Below, one piece after another: positions 33,628 to 45,529 of a stretch of 64,000 bases of DNA. Origin of the DNA: Salvia splendens (taxonomy: Eukaryota; Streptophyta; Magnoliopsida; Lamiales; Lamiaceae); assembly GCF_004379255.2 (NCBI RefSeq), contig NC_056044.1:11510001-11574000 (forward strand), read 5' to 3'. The notes beneath the pieces are model-generated. The model saw only the letters and a program-made list of their open reading frames with translations, was not told the DNA's origin and ran no database searches. A program made the translations under genes and the position numbers. Positions within the stretch are counted from its first letter, which is position 1. Each line of letters opens with the position of its first letter.

Positions 33628-36037
33628 TAAGCGTGCACAAACCGAACCGGCCAGGCGGTTAACCGCCGGTTCGGGCCAGTCGGTTTATGAACCGACGGTT
33701 TGAACCGTCCGGCGGGTTGCCGGTTCCAATGGGCCGGTTCAGGGTCGAAGTAATGTTGAACCGTGAACCGGCGGTTCGCCGGTTTGAACCGCCGGTTCAA
33801 CCGAATTTTTTAAAAAAAATTATTAATAAAAATTTATTTTTATATTTAAAAACAATTTTTACAAATAAATGAATACAAGAAATTCATAATAGCCCATATA
33901 TATTTGATAGGCTTGTGAATTTATGAAACCATTCTTGGTTGTTTCTCTTTTACAGAGACATCCTTGAATGTTATATGTATCACTTTCGATGTGGTACAAA
34001 ATCATTCTTGGTTGTTTCTGTTTTGTAGAGACATCCTTGAAAGTTTTATGTTTCACTTTCGATGTGGGACAAAATCATTCTTGGTTGTTTCTCTTTTTTA
34101 GAGACATCCTTGAATGTTTTATGTTTCACTTTCGATGTGAGACAATCATTTTTGGTTGTTTCTCTTTTATAATGACATCCTTGAATGTTTTATATTTCAC
34201 TTTCGATGTGGGACAAAATATGTTGAAGTATTTTCTTTTATAACTATATGTTTAGAGCATTTATTCATCTTTTTCCAATGTGGGATACAAAACTTTCTTT
34301 TGACTTCTACTTTTCTTCATGTTTTGTATGATATATATAAACAAAATTATTATTCAAATATATTCTTGATTGATAAAAATAAAGAATTATTGAGAAATAT
34401 GATTTGTATATAGAAAATATTTATTTGTATAATAATTATTGTTAGGTTTATATAATTTGTATAAGAATTATTCTTTCAATGTGTATAATATTATTTATTA
34501 GTTAAAATATATATAAATTTATAAACATAAGTAAATCATTAATGATAAAGAACTAATGAATAATAGTTTATGTAATAATATTTGTTGTTAAATTATAATA
34601 ATAAAAGATAGAGTATTAATATAGACGAAGAATGATGGACGATCTATTATAAATTTACAAATAATGACTTTTATCCCACATTGAAAGAAAGATTAACACA
34701 TCCAAGAATTTATAACTATAAAAGAGAATAATGCAATATACTCTCATCCAAGTATTGGCATTTTAAAAATCAAATCCAACTTTAAGTACGGAGTATTTTT
34801 TTTTTTTTGCTTTTTAGTCTTTATTATGTATAAAATGTGCTTAAACAAATTTCAAACAATAAGGTGAAAATTACAATTTTATTGATAATAAATTTAAATA
34901 AGACTAAAAATTACAACTTATAATGAATACATTTTATTTATAAAAATTAATAAACACTACTTCAAGTTAAACCTTTTGATTTTTAAAATATCAATACTTA
35001 ATATTGGACTTGAGCATTTAAATTGGGAGTGTATTAGATTATTCTTTTTTATAGTTACAGATTCTTGGATGTGTTACTCTTTCTTTCAATGTGGGATAAA
35101 AGTCATTATTTATAAGTATATGATAGATCGTCCATCATTCTTCGTCTATATTAATACTCTATCTTCTATTATTATAAATTAATAACAAATATTATTACAT
35201 AAACTATTATTCATTAGTTATTTATCATTAATGATTTGCTTATGTTTATAAATTTATGTATATGTTAACTAATAAATAATATTATACACATTAAAAGAAT
35301 AATTCTTATACAAATTGTATAAACCTAACAATAATTATTATACAAATAAATATTTTCTATATACAAATCATATTTCTCAATAATTCTTTATTTTTATCAA
35401 TCAAGAATATATTTGAATAATAATTTTGTTTATATATTATACAAAACATGAAGAAAAGTAGAAGACAAAAGAAAATTTTGTATCCCACATTGGAAAAAGA
35501 TGAATGAATGCTCTAAAATGTAGTTATAAAAGAAAATACTTCAACATATTTTGTACCACATCGAAAGTGAAACATAAAACATTCAAGGATGTCTCTATAA
35601 AAGAGAAACAACCAAGAATGACTTTGTCCCATATCGAAAGTGAAACATAAAACATTCAAGGATGTCTCTATAAAAGAGAAACAACCAAGAATGGTTTCAT
35701 AAATTCGCAAGCCCTTCAAATATATATGGGCTATTATGAATTTCTTGTAATCATTTATTTGTAAAAATTGTTTTTAAATATAAAAATCAATTTATATAAA
35801 TAAATATTTTTTTAAAAAAAATTCAGTTGAACTGCCGGTTCATGAACCGGAACCGGCGGTTCAGGCAAAAAACCGGCGGTTTTGAACCGCCTCGTGAACC
35901 GGCGATTTTTTGAACCGGAACTGGAACCGGAACCGCCGGGACCCTTGGCGGGCCGGTTCCGGTTCATGCATATGATGAACCGTGAACCGCCGGTTCATGA
36001 ACCGAAACCGATGGTTCGGAACTGTTGTGCATGCCTA
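33628..36037. mobile_element. Fold-back hAT-like element, 2.4 kb, TSD ACTAAAAC
   Basis: The ends TAAGCGTGCACAAACCGAAC and GTTGTGCATGCCTA are flanked by ACTAAAAC on both sides (33620-33627 and 36038-36045), a perfect eight-base duplication. The left arm (to about 34740) and right arm (from about 35000) are inverted copies of each other almost throughout, so the element is one giant imperfect hairpin with a short AT-rich centre. The outer parts are rich in overlapping GAACCGGCGGTTC motifs. No coding capacity. Confidence 0.9.
33930..34215. repeat. Four tandem ~70-bp units in the left arm
   Basis: Repeats of 'cattcttggttgtttctctttt..gagacatccttgaatgttttatgtttcactttcgatgtgggac' occur four times with small changes. 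Fewer copies are present in inverted orientation in the right arm (35560-35700) and in the related element at 45970-46210. Confidence 0.85.
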
Positions 36038-36045
36038 ACTAAAAC

Positions 36046-36735
36046 CATTCATTAGTGGTGTTAGATGTAAAAATCTCATGCTTAGTTAGTCATGCTATTA
36101 AGTACTCTCTTCTCTTCATCCAAAAAAAAAAACAGTCTCCCTATTGGACGTCACCACGGGGATTTTAATCCAAGGCAAAAAAATCCTTGAAATTAATACT
36201 CCTACAAAATTTGATCATGTTACTTGAATGATTAGTTATATTTTTTGAATTTTAGTACAATTAATTAGATTCAGTGCCTTTAAGATATTTGGATAAGTTA
36301 ATTTATAAAACATAAGCATAATTTCTAAATAATTGAATATGTATTTATTTTTGAACTTATGTTAAAGCATCCAAAATGGTCAAGATTTTGTCCGGACGAG
36401 GCCTCGTCCGCGCACTCATCTGGACTCGTCCAATCATTGCAGGTCGACGGACGATCGTCCGAATGAGTGCCTTACCCAAAAGCTCGGTCGTGGACAAAGG
36501 GGCGCCCGACCATCGTCCATCCCCTCGTCCGTCCACTGTAGGAGGACAGGCGACGGGGGATAAAAAATAATAATTTAATTATAAAAAATCAATTTTTGCT
36601 TAAAAAATCATTTTTTAAATTAAAATAAAAAAAACTATAAGTTGACAATGATCCATACTAAAAGATGGATCCGTGAATTAGTGAAAGATTATATTCTAGA
36701 TGAGCAAGTTTTACATTGCTTGAGTAAACCTTTTA
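36046..36735. other. Spacer with a GC-rich possible MITE fragment
   Basis: 36366-36560 is GC-rich with many gtccg/cggac motifs and starts near gcatccaaaatgg, resembling the ggccatccacaatgg end of the neighbouring Harbinger MITE. It may be a degraded relative. No gene. Confidence 0.35.
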
Positions 36736-37220
36736 GGCCATCCACAATGGGGCGCCCTATGGCGCGCCCTAAAACCCGCCCTATGCACCACTACGTCAGC
36801 ATTTTATCCTCATGCCCTTCTACCTGCAGTGGGCGCCCTAAGCATTTTACTATTGTTTTGTTATATAATTTAAATGTTTTCAAATATATAAATGCAAACT
36901 TATTAAAAAACACAACGATTAACTAAAAGAACGGCAAAAAATTCATTGATTAAAAAAAGGTTAAACGAGTTAGAAATAATTTTTTTTACGAAACTGGGGT
37001 ATATATATAACAAAATTTTCGAATTAAAAAAAAAACTAAAATGCGTTGCATCGTCCGCGTCGCCCACAGTGGGCAGACGATGACGCGGACGATGCCCTAT
37101 CGTCCGCGCTTCATCCGCGGACTAAGCGTCGGACGCGGACGACGCATCGTCCGTCGTCTGCGGTGCCATAGTGGCGGACGATAGCGCGCCCGACTATCAA
37201 TCGCCCCATTGTGGATGGCC
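36736..37220. mobile_element. Harbinger-type MITE, TSD TTA
   Basis: Ends GGCCATCCACAATGGGGCG and its complement (CGCCCCATTGTGGATGGCC), flanked by TTA (36733-36735 and 37221-37223). The ends share GGCCATCCACAA with the autonomous-looking element at 43441-45516, a plausible transposase source. Interior GC-rich subterminal repeats (gcggacga/tcgtccgc). Non-coding. Confidence 0.85.
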
Positions 37221-37337
37221 TTATAGATAGGTTTTCAACTTCAACTTTCATTGTGACTTCGATGTGGGATAAATTGTTTTATAGATAAGTTTTCAACTCC
37301 AAGTTTCTTTGTGATTTCGATGTGGGACAGTTAGTTT
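37221..37337. repeat. Two tandem ~58-bp units
   Basis: ttatagatag.ttttcaact.caa.tttc..tgtga.ttcgatgtggga occurs twice, starting at 37221 and 37279, directly beside the MITE end. Confidence 0.7.
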
Positions 37338-37389
37338 TACACTTGAAATAGAGTTTTTTGTTGCTTTATGTAAAACTTTGTTCGATTTT

Positions 37390-40300
37390 GATAAGGCTCA
37401 TTTCATGCATCTATTTTAGATATAAATTATGTGTTTTCTATGATGCTAACGCGCATTTATAAGTCCAGGTGCGTGAAAAATCTGTCAGACCCAGGAAGGG
37501 AGAGCAATCACCAGGGCAGAGAAAATAGAAGAGAAAAAGTGAAGAAAAAGAGCGAAATCCATAAGGGCACAATTGTCAAATCACTAAGTCTATTGCCCTA
37601 TGTAACGACCCGCCAAGCCGATATTATTAGAAACAATATTATTAGCTTAATTATATATATATAAGTGACTTTTATGCGATCAAATCCGAACTACGATAGA
37701 TCGTCGTTGTTGTTTGTTTGACGTTAGGTAAATGAATAGAACACGTAGATATATTACACATATATGAATATAATAAATTTAAATAAATAAATAAATAAGA
37801 TCCCAAAATTCAAAATCTTAATGTCCGATACATCCAACAAAATTTAATACATCCTACGTTCTAAGCAAATCGGGTACTTCAACGCGGGCAGCCACGAACT
37901 TGAACCGATTATACCTACACCAAATTAAACGAACAAGTGAACAAATACTCAAATAATTACTTTAATAAACAAATAAAAAAACAAAGGGATAGGGCAGATC
38001 CTAGAGGATCAACTTTTCAGATACATCATTAAATGCTGCATTAATATTCTCTGACAGAATATTTGAAAGATACACGTCACTTGCTATCTTTTATGTATAC
38101 ATACATTTATGCAAATCATTTTCTTTCACTCACACGCATCACCATCAGATGTCCTAAATTCTCTCCCAACAAAGCCGAAGCAGGAGGAGGAAGCAAATTC
38201 AGCAAGTCCTTTCCACAATCACACCAAGGTGAGTACCCACACCTCACTTTCCCACATATTGAAACAGTACATATAGGCAAACTTAGTCTCTGCCCAAACC
38301 ACAATATCCAATATGTTGGACATAGGCAATATAGCTAATCAAGAACATAGTTGCTATAGCATCTGAACATAAGAATGGAAAATTTCCAAAAGATGATAGG
38401 AACTTATCTTGAAACAATGTATGAGTCTGCCAGAGAAACTTCTGGCAGCAAGCTCAGCAACCCGTCGCTAACGATGACAGCCCAATACCCCAAATCCATC
38501 ACTAAAATCGCAGCCTTGACGAATCTACAATTAAAAACACCAAACTTTTAAATTCAAGATTTAATCCTTAAGAATAAAATAAAAGGGGGAAATGAAAAAA
38601 ATTGGGCATTACTTACCATTCGGAGTTCGGTGAGAAGGCTGCGGCTAGAGTGGCGCCGGGAAGCTGCTCCGGAAGCATGAGGCGCGGAGGAGGGCGAAGC
38701 CGCCGCCTGTGCATGCACGGTGGCGGCGGCGGCTGACCTGAACGAGGGGGGATCTAGAGATGACGGCGGCGTCTGTGCTGCGCACGGTGGTGGCAGTGCG
38801 TCGTCGTGCTCGCTGCGGTGGTGGAGTAGTCCGTGAGAGAGAGAGGGCGGAGGCGTACGGTGAAGAGGGAGAGAAGAGAGAGAGATGAGGGGGAGGTAGG
38901 GAACACCACCGGAGACGGAGATGGAGAGCGGCGCTGGTGGGGTGGCTGGTCGACGAAAAGAAGAGAGAGATTTTCCCTAATTTTTGTGCAATTTGGGGAA
39001 GGAGATTGAATAGTGTTGATAGAGAGAGAAACCGACGGTGGACGGAGTACATGAATTAATTACAATTAGAATTTGGGGGATGCTCTTTTGTTGATTTATC
39101 TATTGGGCCTCTAATTTAATTTGAGTTGGGAAAATTTCCTTTTGGCCCAAAGATTATGGGCTAGTTTATGGACTTTACAGTTAGGCTAGAATAATTAATT
39201 ATTGGGTCAAGATTTAAAAACAAAAAAAGAAAGAAGAGCCGTTGGACAAATGTGATTAATTTCTGGGCTTAAATCAAAATGGTTAAGTAAGATAAAATGA
39301 TTTGTTAAGATCCAAGTTGCTATATTTTTGTGGAATAATTAGTAAGGTATAGAACATCAATTTTAGTTGGAGCCAAAATAGCAAACGAACTAGTAATAAA
39401 TTATGTAACTTTCGAAAGTTCCTTAATAAAGAATATAATAAAGAATAATAATAATCATAATAATAATAATAATAATGATGATAATACTACTACTAATAAT
39501 AATAGGGTTAAACCTTAAGATTTTTCTTTCTAATTTAATTTAGATCAGTTTAAAACTAAATTAGTGCTTTCCTATTGTGATATTTTCAAAAGGGTACGTT
39601 CGCAAGTAAAGTCAGAACGAAAGGTCCAAGCGATCAAGGTGAGCTTTGCTATACTAAAAATAAAAATCGTATTTTATGAAAACACGAACACATGTTTGTG
39701 ATTTTTAAAGATGTTGTCTTGCCATAAATGTTTTGTGTATGATGCCTATCTGTTGGCTACGGCCAAGTGAATTATGAATGATGATATATGTGAATCGATT
39801 CGATTTTGAGTCCTGGTAGGGTGGTGTCCCTACTTGGAACCTCTGACCGTGAACGGCAGAGAAAGTGACCATGGAAGGTGGCCACCTTCCCGGCACAAGG
39901 ATACCTCTGACATGTTGGACAGGGAAGGTGACCGTATGAGAACACCATCTCAGCGGCACAATGTGATCAGATATGACTAAAGTACAGGAAAAAGGGGCTG
40001 CAGCCCAATGTGAATATTTTTAGTAAGCTCGGGTCCTTTTCAATAACACCCCCGAGTGTTACTGTGATGATGGCTTGACAATATTTTCAAATGTATATGT
40101 GTAATTTTCGGCAATGTGTTCACTGAGTAATATTTGTTACTCAGCCCTGCATATATTTCTAAATGTGCAGGTTGAGCAGCGAAGTGGTGGAGGAAGTGCT
40201 ATTGAGACAAGACATTTAATTCAGTCAGATTTTGACTCTCGGAGGTTCATATCTTCATACATGGAACCGCGTTCATTTGCTTCCGTTGTGCATCTTAAAA

Positions 40301-41620
40301 GACTCAAGTCTATTTTGTTCAAAACTCTTATATTTTGAAATTTTTACAAACAATTACTCGAGTCTTCAGGATCGAGTATCTTTCTTCTATGTATCAGCAC
40401 TTAATTAGTCATGTCTCGCAACCAATGTTTGATTTTATTTTCCCTTATTTCTTTCCCCGCTTCTTATACCCCCACCCCTAGTCACGGTTCCCCGACTATG
40501 CTATCCTTAGCTTGTGCGGTCGTGACACCCTAGGGATTTGAGCCACGCCTATAAATACAAGGAAGCTAAAGAAAGGAGGAGGCACTTAGTTAGAAAATTT
40601 CCTTGGGTATTTCGGTTCGCTCTCTGAATTCACACACTTAGCTCACGCACTTGGTTCCGTGGGAGATCTGGGGTAGTTTAGTTTGGTGTTTTGTTCAGTT
40701 TGGAAGTGTAACACCGCTCCGATAAGGAGCGAAGAAACAATTTACTTTTCGCACGTACTCTCTCTCGCCGATTTCCTTGCCGGAAATTTGGCCACTATTT
40801 TGTGACTTGATTTGTAGTTTATGGTTAATCTAGTTTCGTTTTCAGTTTTGTTTTGGATCTGAAGCTTACTGTTCTGTTTACTGAGTTGGATGCTTTTCGC
40901 AATCGAATTGTTGATCGGAGTTGAGATCGTTGAGATCGGAGTGGATCTATTGAATCGGAGTTGAAATAGTGTTGGAAGTTGTGGATCTGATTTAGTTGGT
41001 GATGAATCTGATAGATCTAGCTTAGATTTCTTTTAATTGTTTGAATCTGTGTACGTAAGTTTGGATCTACATGGGAACCTTTGTTATTGCTGATTACTTG
41101 GTCCAATAGATTAGATCTGATAGTTTTTAGTTTGATCACATTGTTCATTGTTTGATTTGGAGTATGCTCTGTTTTCATGTTCTGTTTGGTTCATTTCGTG
41201 TTCGTTTGTTGAAGACGATGAAGTCAATCGGTAGTTATAATCGAGTTTACTTTAGTTTGTTAGTTGCAGCTTTCTGTCAGTAGCCAATTAGGGAAATCTG
41301 TTTTGTCGCTTACTTTTGCATGCTTTGTGTCTAGCCAATTTAGGGAACTCATTTACTTGACCCAGGAATTTGGTGAATATTCTCAAGTTGCATTTGGTTC
41401 GAATCATGCATACATTTATATTTTACGTGCTTCCAATTCTCCAAGTTTGGTAGTTAGAATAGACTAGATTTAATTTCTTAGGCCTAGTAGTTAAAACTCA
41501 GCCCTCATGTTGCGTGGCAGCAGCCGAACCATCCAAAAGTCCTCTCAATGCATTCTAACCCTTACATCCTCGTGGATTCGATCCCGACTTCCCTATACTA
41601 GCCAATAGTGTAGATGGTTG
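37390..41620 (+). mobile_element. Possible older LTR split by the solo LTR at 37601
   Basis: Left flank TGATAAGGCTCATTTCATGC (37390 on). The right flank contains a TATA-like cctataaatacaagg (40549 on), a leader-like region, and an LTR-tail-like cctcgtggattcgatcccga (41570-41590). Taken together they look like one LTR of another family, into which the solo LTR inserted. The ends and target duplication could not be established. Confidence 0.35.
37601..40527 (+). mobile_element. Second solo LTR of the chromovirus-like family, TSD CCCTA
   Basis: Starts TGTAACGACCCGCC, ends GCGGTCGTGACA, and is flanked by CCCTA (37596-37600 and 40528-40532), a perfect duplication. At 2.9 kb it is similar in size to the copy at 29759 and shares its 3' blocks. 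A GC-rich segment at 38640-38960 contains long fortuitous frames. A run of AAT repeats lies at 39440-39505. Confidence 0.85.
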
Positions 41621-41782
41621 AGGTTTTGAAGTAGGGGGTTGCTGTGACAACGACTATATTCTGAAAGTTCATGATCTCCTAGACCATGTGCTCTAGCGAA
41701 TCCTCTGTACCTAAGAATTCACCATCAAAAGAAACACAACAGTCACACCCTTTTAACCACTTCATATTTCAATACAAAAATT

Positions 41783-41890
41783 TATGTTTAGCCTAGTGGT
41801 AAATGTGTCTTAAAAAATCATAGAGATTGTGGGTTGAACCCCCAAATTCAACATTTTGATTTTAATTTTGACTTTTATTATACTTTTATC
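41783..41890 (+). mobile_element. Possible tRNA-derived SINE
   Basis: gcctagtggtaaatgtgtc (A-box-like) and gattgtgggttgaaccccc (B-box-like) have the spacing of a tRNA-type promoter, followed by a T-rich tail. A perfect target duplication was not found. Confidence 0.4.
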
Positions 41891-43437
41891 ATTTTATTCT
41901 ATTCTTTTTTTATTTATACTTTTTTTTCCTGTAAGCATGTTTATATGTTTATGGTAATGCAAATTTAATTTAAGTAATGTAAGTTTTATTTAAATTTGTT
42001 GTGTTTTATAGTATATTATATTTTGCTATTTATTATTTAAAATAAAAATATATAAAATTAAATATACAATTTGTAACTTTTTTAAAAATATATTTTCCAT
42101 TTAATTTTACCATTTATAATATGTGAAAATAAAAATAAAAACAATAACATTAAAAATTAAATGAAAAATGGATTTTAATTGATAGGCGGACAATATTCCG
42201 AATCACTGCAGGAGGAGGATGTAGTGACCACTAGTGTCTAGTGGCCCAACCATTATGGATGCTCTTAGATATATTATTTTGGATAACTTACAAATATAAA
42301 TGATAATAAAAAGTTTCAATTGCATATTCCATTTTAAGACAGAAGTACAAGAGTAAAATTTAAAAAGGACAACTTCTCTAGGTCAATTTGGCTACAATAC
42401 CAAGGCAAAAAGAGTAAAACTAACTAAAAGAAGAAAGAGAGTAAAATAGAGTTATATTTCCTCTTGTACAATTGTCCCTCCAAAACTAATTGTACTGCCT
42501 CTGCGGGCTGGAGTTCTATTTCCTCCTCTCACTCAGCGACACTCACACAAAAAAACAGATCAGGATAAAAACTTCACCATTGCCATCCATACCACTCAAC
42601 CTCTCGACAACCTCAAATAATTAAAGAAACTATCTGATTATAATTGATTTCAGCAACTCCTTTAATTTTGATTTCTCCATTTCTTTTTTTTTTGTGATAG
42701 AGACGACGACCAAGAGAGGGGCGACCATGGAGGTTTTCCCGTGAGGTAAGATGAATTCGGCCATGGGGAAGGGGCGAGTGCCCCCTCTTGCCATTGGATT
42801 CGCCACTGATTGAAATAGTGTCAATGGATAGTTTTACCCATATTATTAGTAATGTTTAGTTGTGAAAAAGTTTCTGAAATAGATATCTAACTAATTTTGT
42901 GGGACATATAAAATATACTAACATATAGATACAAATCCTAAATAATAGCTTCTTTTACAATTAATAATGTGGCTAATAATATGGAAATATGCCAACTATT
43001 GACAAATTTAGGTCTTTATTACCAACTTTAAATATGGCGAAAAAATATACTATGAACTTATAGTATGTGGCTAATTTTCCATAAAATCAAAAATTTTCCC
43101 AAATTAAATCTAAGGTGGTATGCCAAAATGTCCAAAGCGATGTTGTCTTAGTTTGGGTGACATTCCAGAATGTCTAGATCAAATCGATGTAGTTTAATAC
43201 TTAAAAAAATCAAATTTAATATAATAAATCAACTAATTAATTTTTAAAAGGACGTCATTTTGATGTGTCGACTTATCATTTCAACATTAGTTTTGTTAAG
43301 TCTATTTAAAATTTTGAAAAAATTGTAATACACTAAAAGTTCATATATATTTTTTTTCCATATTCAAAATGGATGATAAAGATGTAAATTAACCTACAAT
43401 TAGTACTACTAGTAATAACAATTATCACTATATCTTA
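41891..43437. other. AT-rich intergenic region
   Basis: No gene seen. About 42245-42265 (ccattatggatgctctta) resembles the right end of a Harbinger MITE. 42775-42812, read on the minus strand as CAGTGGCGAATCCAATGGCA, resembles a hAT-Tip100 end. The rest is featureless. Confidence 0.4.
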
Positions 43438-43440
43438 TAA

Positions 43441-45516
43441 GGCCATCCACAACGTTGTTCCTATACCGTTCCTAAACCGTTCCTTAAACTACTATTTGAG
43501 GGTCCCACTGTACTATTTTACTCCATTCCTTAACTAAGGAACGGAACCTGCAACCCTCCGTTCCTTAACCGTTCCTTAAATTACTATTCATTCAATTTCA
43601 ATTTTTATTTTTATTTCCAACTCAATTCAATTAAAAAAACACACTTTAATAAAAAACACACACACTTTATTAAAAAACACACAACATTAAAACAAAGTTA
43701 CAACTTAAACTTAAAAAAATTAAAAAGCACACAATTAAAATCCTAAAAAAATAAAAGTACACAATTTTAATAATTTCATCCGCCAAAGTTTGTCCAAATG
43801 TGCTCAATTAGATCCTGTTGGAGTTGGGTGTGGGCGCTAGAGTCGCGTGTCCTTGCACGAACAGATAACCGTTCTTGTATAGACGGATGCGCTCCACTTC
43901 GAGGCGGACTACTTGCGGTTGAGCTTCCGGGGGATTCGGGGTCGAACCAATTTCCCGCCTCGGGTCCTTCGTCTTGGACAATCATGTTGTGCAAGATTAT
44001 GCACGTATACATGATGTCGACCATGTTCTCCATGAACCACGTACGAGCGGGGGCTTTGATGATGTTGAAGCGCGATTGGAGAACCCCGAACGCCCTCTCC
44101 ACATCCTTGCGAGCAGCCTCCTGCTTCTGCGCAAAAAGAGCATGCTTTGGGTTCGTAGACCCACTGCACGTCTTCACGAAGGTAGGCCACTTCGGGTAGA
44201 TGCCATCGGCGAGATAGTACCCCATTTTATAAAGCCGGTTGTTGGCGACGAAGTTGATCGCCGGCGCTTTACCATCCAAAACTTCGGTCAAGAGGTCGGA
44301 CTGTTGGAGCACGTTTACGTCGTTGTTCGACCCGGGGACCCCGAAGTACGCGTGCCAGATCCAAAGGCGGTAGTCGGCAACGGCCTCGAGTATAACGGTT
44401 GGGTGGGTGCCTTTGTGGCCGCTCGTGTAGGACCCCTTCCACGCCACCGGACAATTCTTCCATTGCCAGTGCATGCAATCGAGGCTGCCGAGCATCCCGG
44501 GGAATCCGTGCACTGTTTCGTGAAGGTTGAGCAGGAACTGACAATCGGTCGTGCTTGGCCTCCGGAGAAATTCGTCGGTGAAGGCTGCCCGGACGCCTTG
44601 GCAGAATTTGAGCAAGCACATTCGCCCAGTGCTGTCTCCGATGTGGAGGTATTCGTCGAACATGTCGGCCGTTTGTCCAGTCGCAAGCTGGCGGATTGCT
44701 GCAGTACATTTCTGCAGCGTCGTGTGGCTGGGACGGCCGACCGCGTCGAACCCTTCCTGGAAGAACTCTTCCCGGGCTGCCAAAGTATTCGCGATGTGGA
44801 GAAATAACGGTTTCCCCATGCGGAAACGGCGACGGAAGTACGTATCTCCCCAAACCGGGTTATCGCAGAAGTAGTCGCGTACTAGCCTTGCGGCGGCTTC
44901 CTTCCGGTTACGATGGATGTACGTACGGGAGCGTCGTTGTGGAGACGCGGCTTCTTCCGCCTCCCGTCGTCGATCTTCTTCAAGTGATTGTGCCAATATT
45001 TGACGCATTTATTCAAAAGGATCCATTAGTTTGATTAAATTTGGGAGAAGAAAAACAGAGTTGATTTGAGATTAAAATTGGGGTGGAAATAGAGAGGATT
45101 TGAGAGGAATAGATGTGTGTTTGTGAGTGAAATGAGTATGAAATAGGAGTATTTATAGAGTAAATAAATTTTAAAAAAATAAAAAAAAATTAAAAAACGG
45201 ATACAAAAAAACGGTCATAATACCGTTGCAAAAAAAAAATTTATTTATTAAATTCGAATTTTAAAAAAAATTAATTATTGCGTCAAAAAACGAAACCCAC
45301 TCGCGGGGCAGCGAGTGGGCTTCACGCGACGAATGGGAGGCTGCCACGTCGCCTCGGCGCGTGGCGGAACGGGTCGTGCCGCGTGCCGCGGCAACGACCC
45401 ACGGCACGGCATAGGCACGGATCGGCGACGGTTCGGAGGCTGCAACGCTGGTCCTTGGCGGGACCGTTCCGACGGCACGGCATCGACACCGCAACGCTCC
45501 AGCGTTGCGGATGCCC
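43441..45516 (-). mobile_element. Compact PIF/Harbinger element with transposase, TSD TAA
   Basis: The left end GGCCATCCACAACGTTG and the right end (minus strand) GGGCATCCGCAACGCTGG are flanked by TAA (43438-43440 and 45517-45519). It has a single gene and no ORF1, in contrast to the element at 21599. GC-rich sequence at 45300-45510 is subterminal and repetitive. Confidence 0.88.
43776..45008 (-). CDS. Harbinger (HARBI1/plant_tran-type) DDE transposase, 410 residues
   Basis: A single uninterrupted exon. The N-terminus is basic (RRREAEEAASPQRRSRTYIH), followed by VWGDTYFRRRFRMGKPLFLH, a helical region used for DNA contact in this family. The catalytic core shows GMLGSLDCMHWQWKNCP with D177, LYKMGYYLADGIYPKWPTFV with D268 and RKDVERAFGVLQSRFNI with E304, an intact DDE triad. 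FGVPGSNNDVNVLQQSDLL is also characteristic. The C-terminus is Ser/Pro-rich, then LQQDLIEHIWTNFGG. Codon use is GC-rich relative to the surroundings. It is probably catalytically competent, and an ORF1-type partner would have to come from elsewhere. A 277-codon open frame on the opposite strand is a shadow of this gene. Confidence 0.95.
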   Translation of the reverse strand: MRQILAQSLEEDRRREAEEAASPQRRSRTYIHRNRKEAAARLVRDYFCDNPVWGDTYFRRRFRMGKPLFLHIANTLAAREEFFQEGFDAVGRPSHTTLQKCTAAIRQLATGQTADMFDEYLHIGDSTGRMCLLKFCQGVRAAFTDEFLRRPSTTDCQFLLNLHETVHGFPGMLGSLDCMHWQWKNCPVAWKGSYTSGHKGTHPTVILEAVADYRLWIWHAYFGVPGSNNDVNVLQQSDLLTEVLDGKAPAINFVANNRLYKMGYYLADGIYPKWPTFVKTCSGSTNPKHALFAQKQEAARKDVERAFGVLQSRFNIIKAPARTWFMENMVDIMYTCIILHNMIVQDEGPEAGNWFDPESPGSSTASSPPRSGAHPSIQERLSVRARTRDSSAHTQLQQDLIEHIWTNFGG

Positions 45517-45529
45517 TAAATAGTTTACC

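Noticed and set aside
33930..34215. Regular repeats resembling a CRISPR array
   Set aside because: Units are about 70 bases with no distinct spacers, lie within a hAT fold-back element in a plant genome, and are ordinary tandem repeats.
38645..39052. 135-codon minus-strand frame
   Set aside because: Inside the second solo LTR, GC-rich and low complexity, with no domain.
43974..44807. 277-codon frame opposite the compact Harbinger transposase, and a 194-codon frame in another phase
   Set aside because: Shadow frames caused by the GC-rich codon use of the real transposase, which has the DDE motifs.
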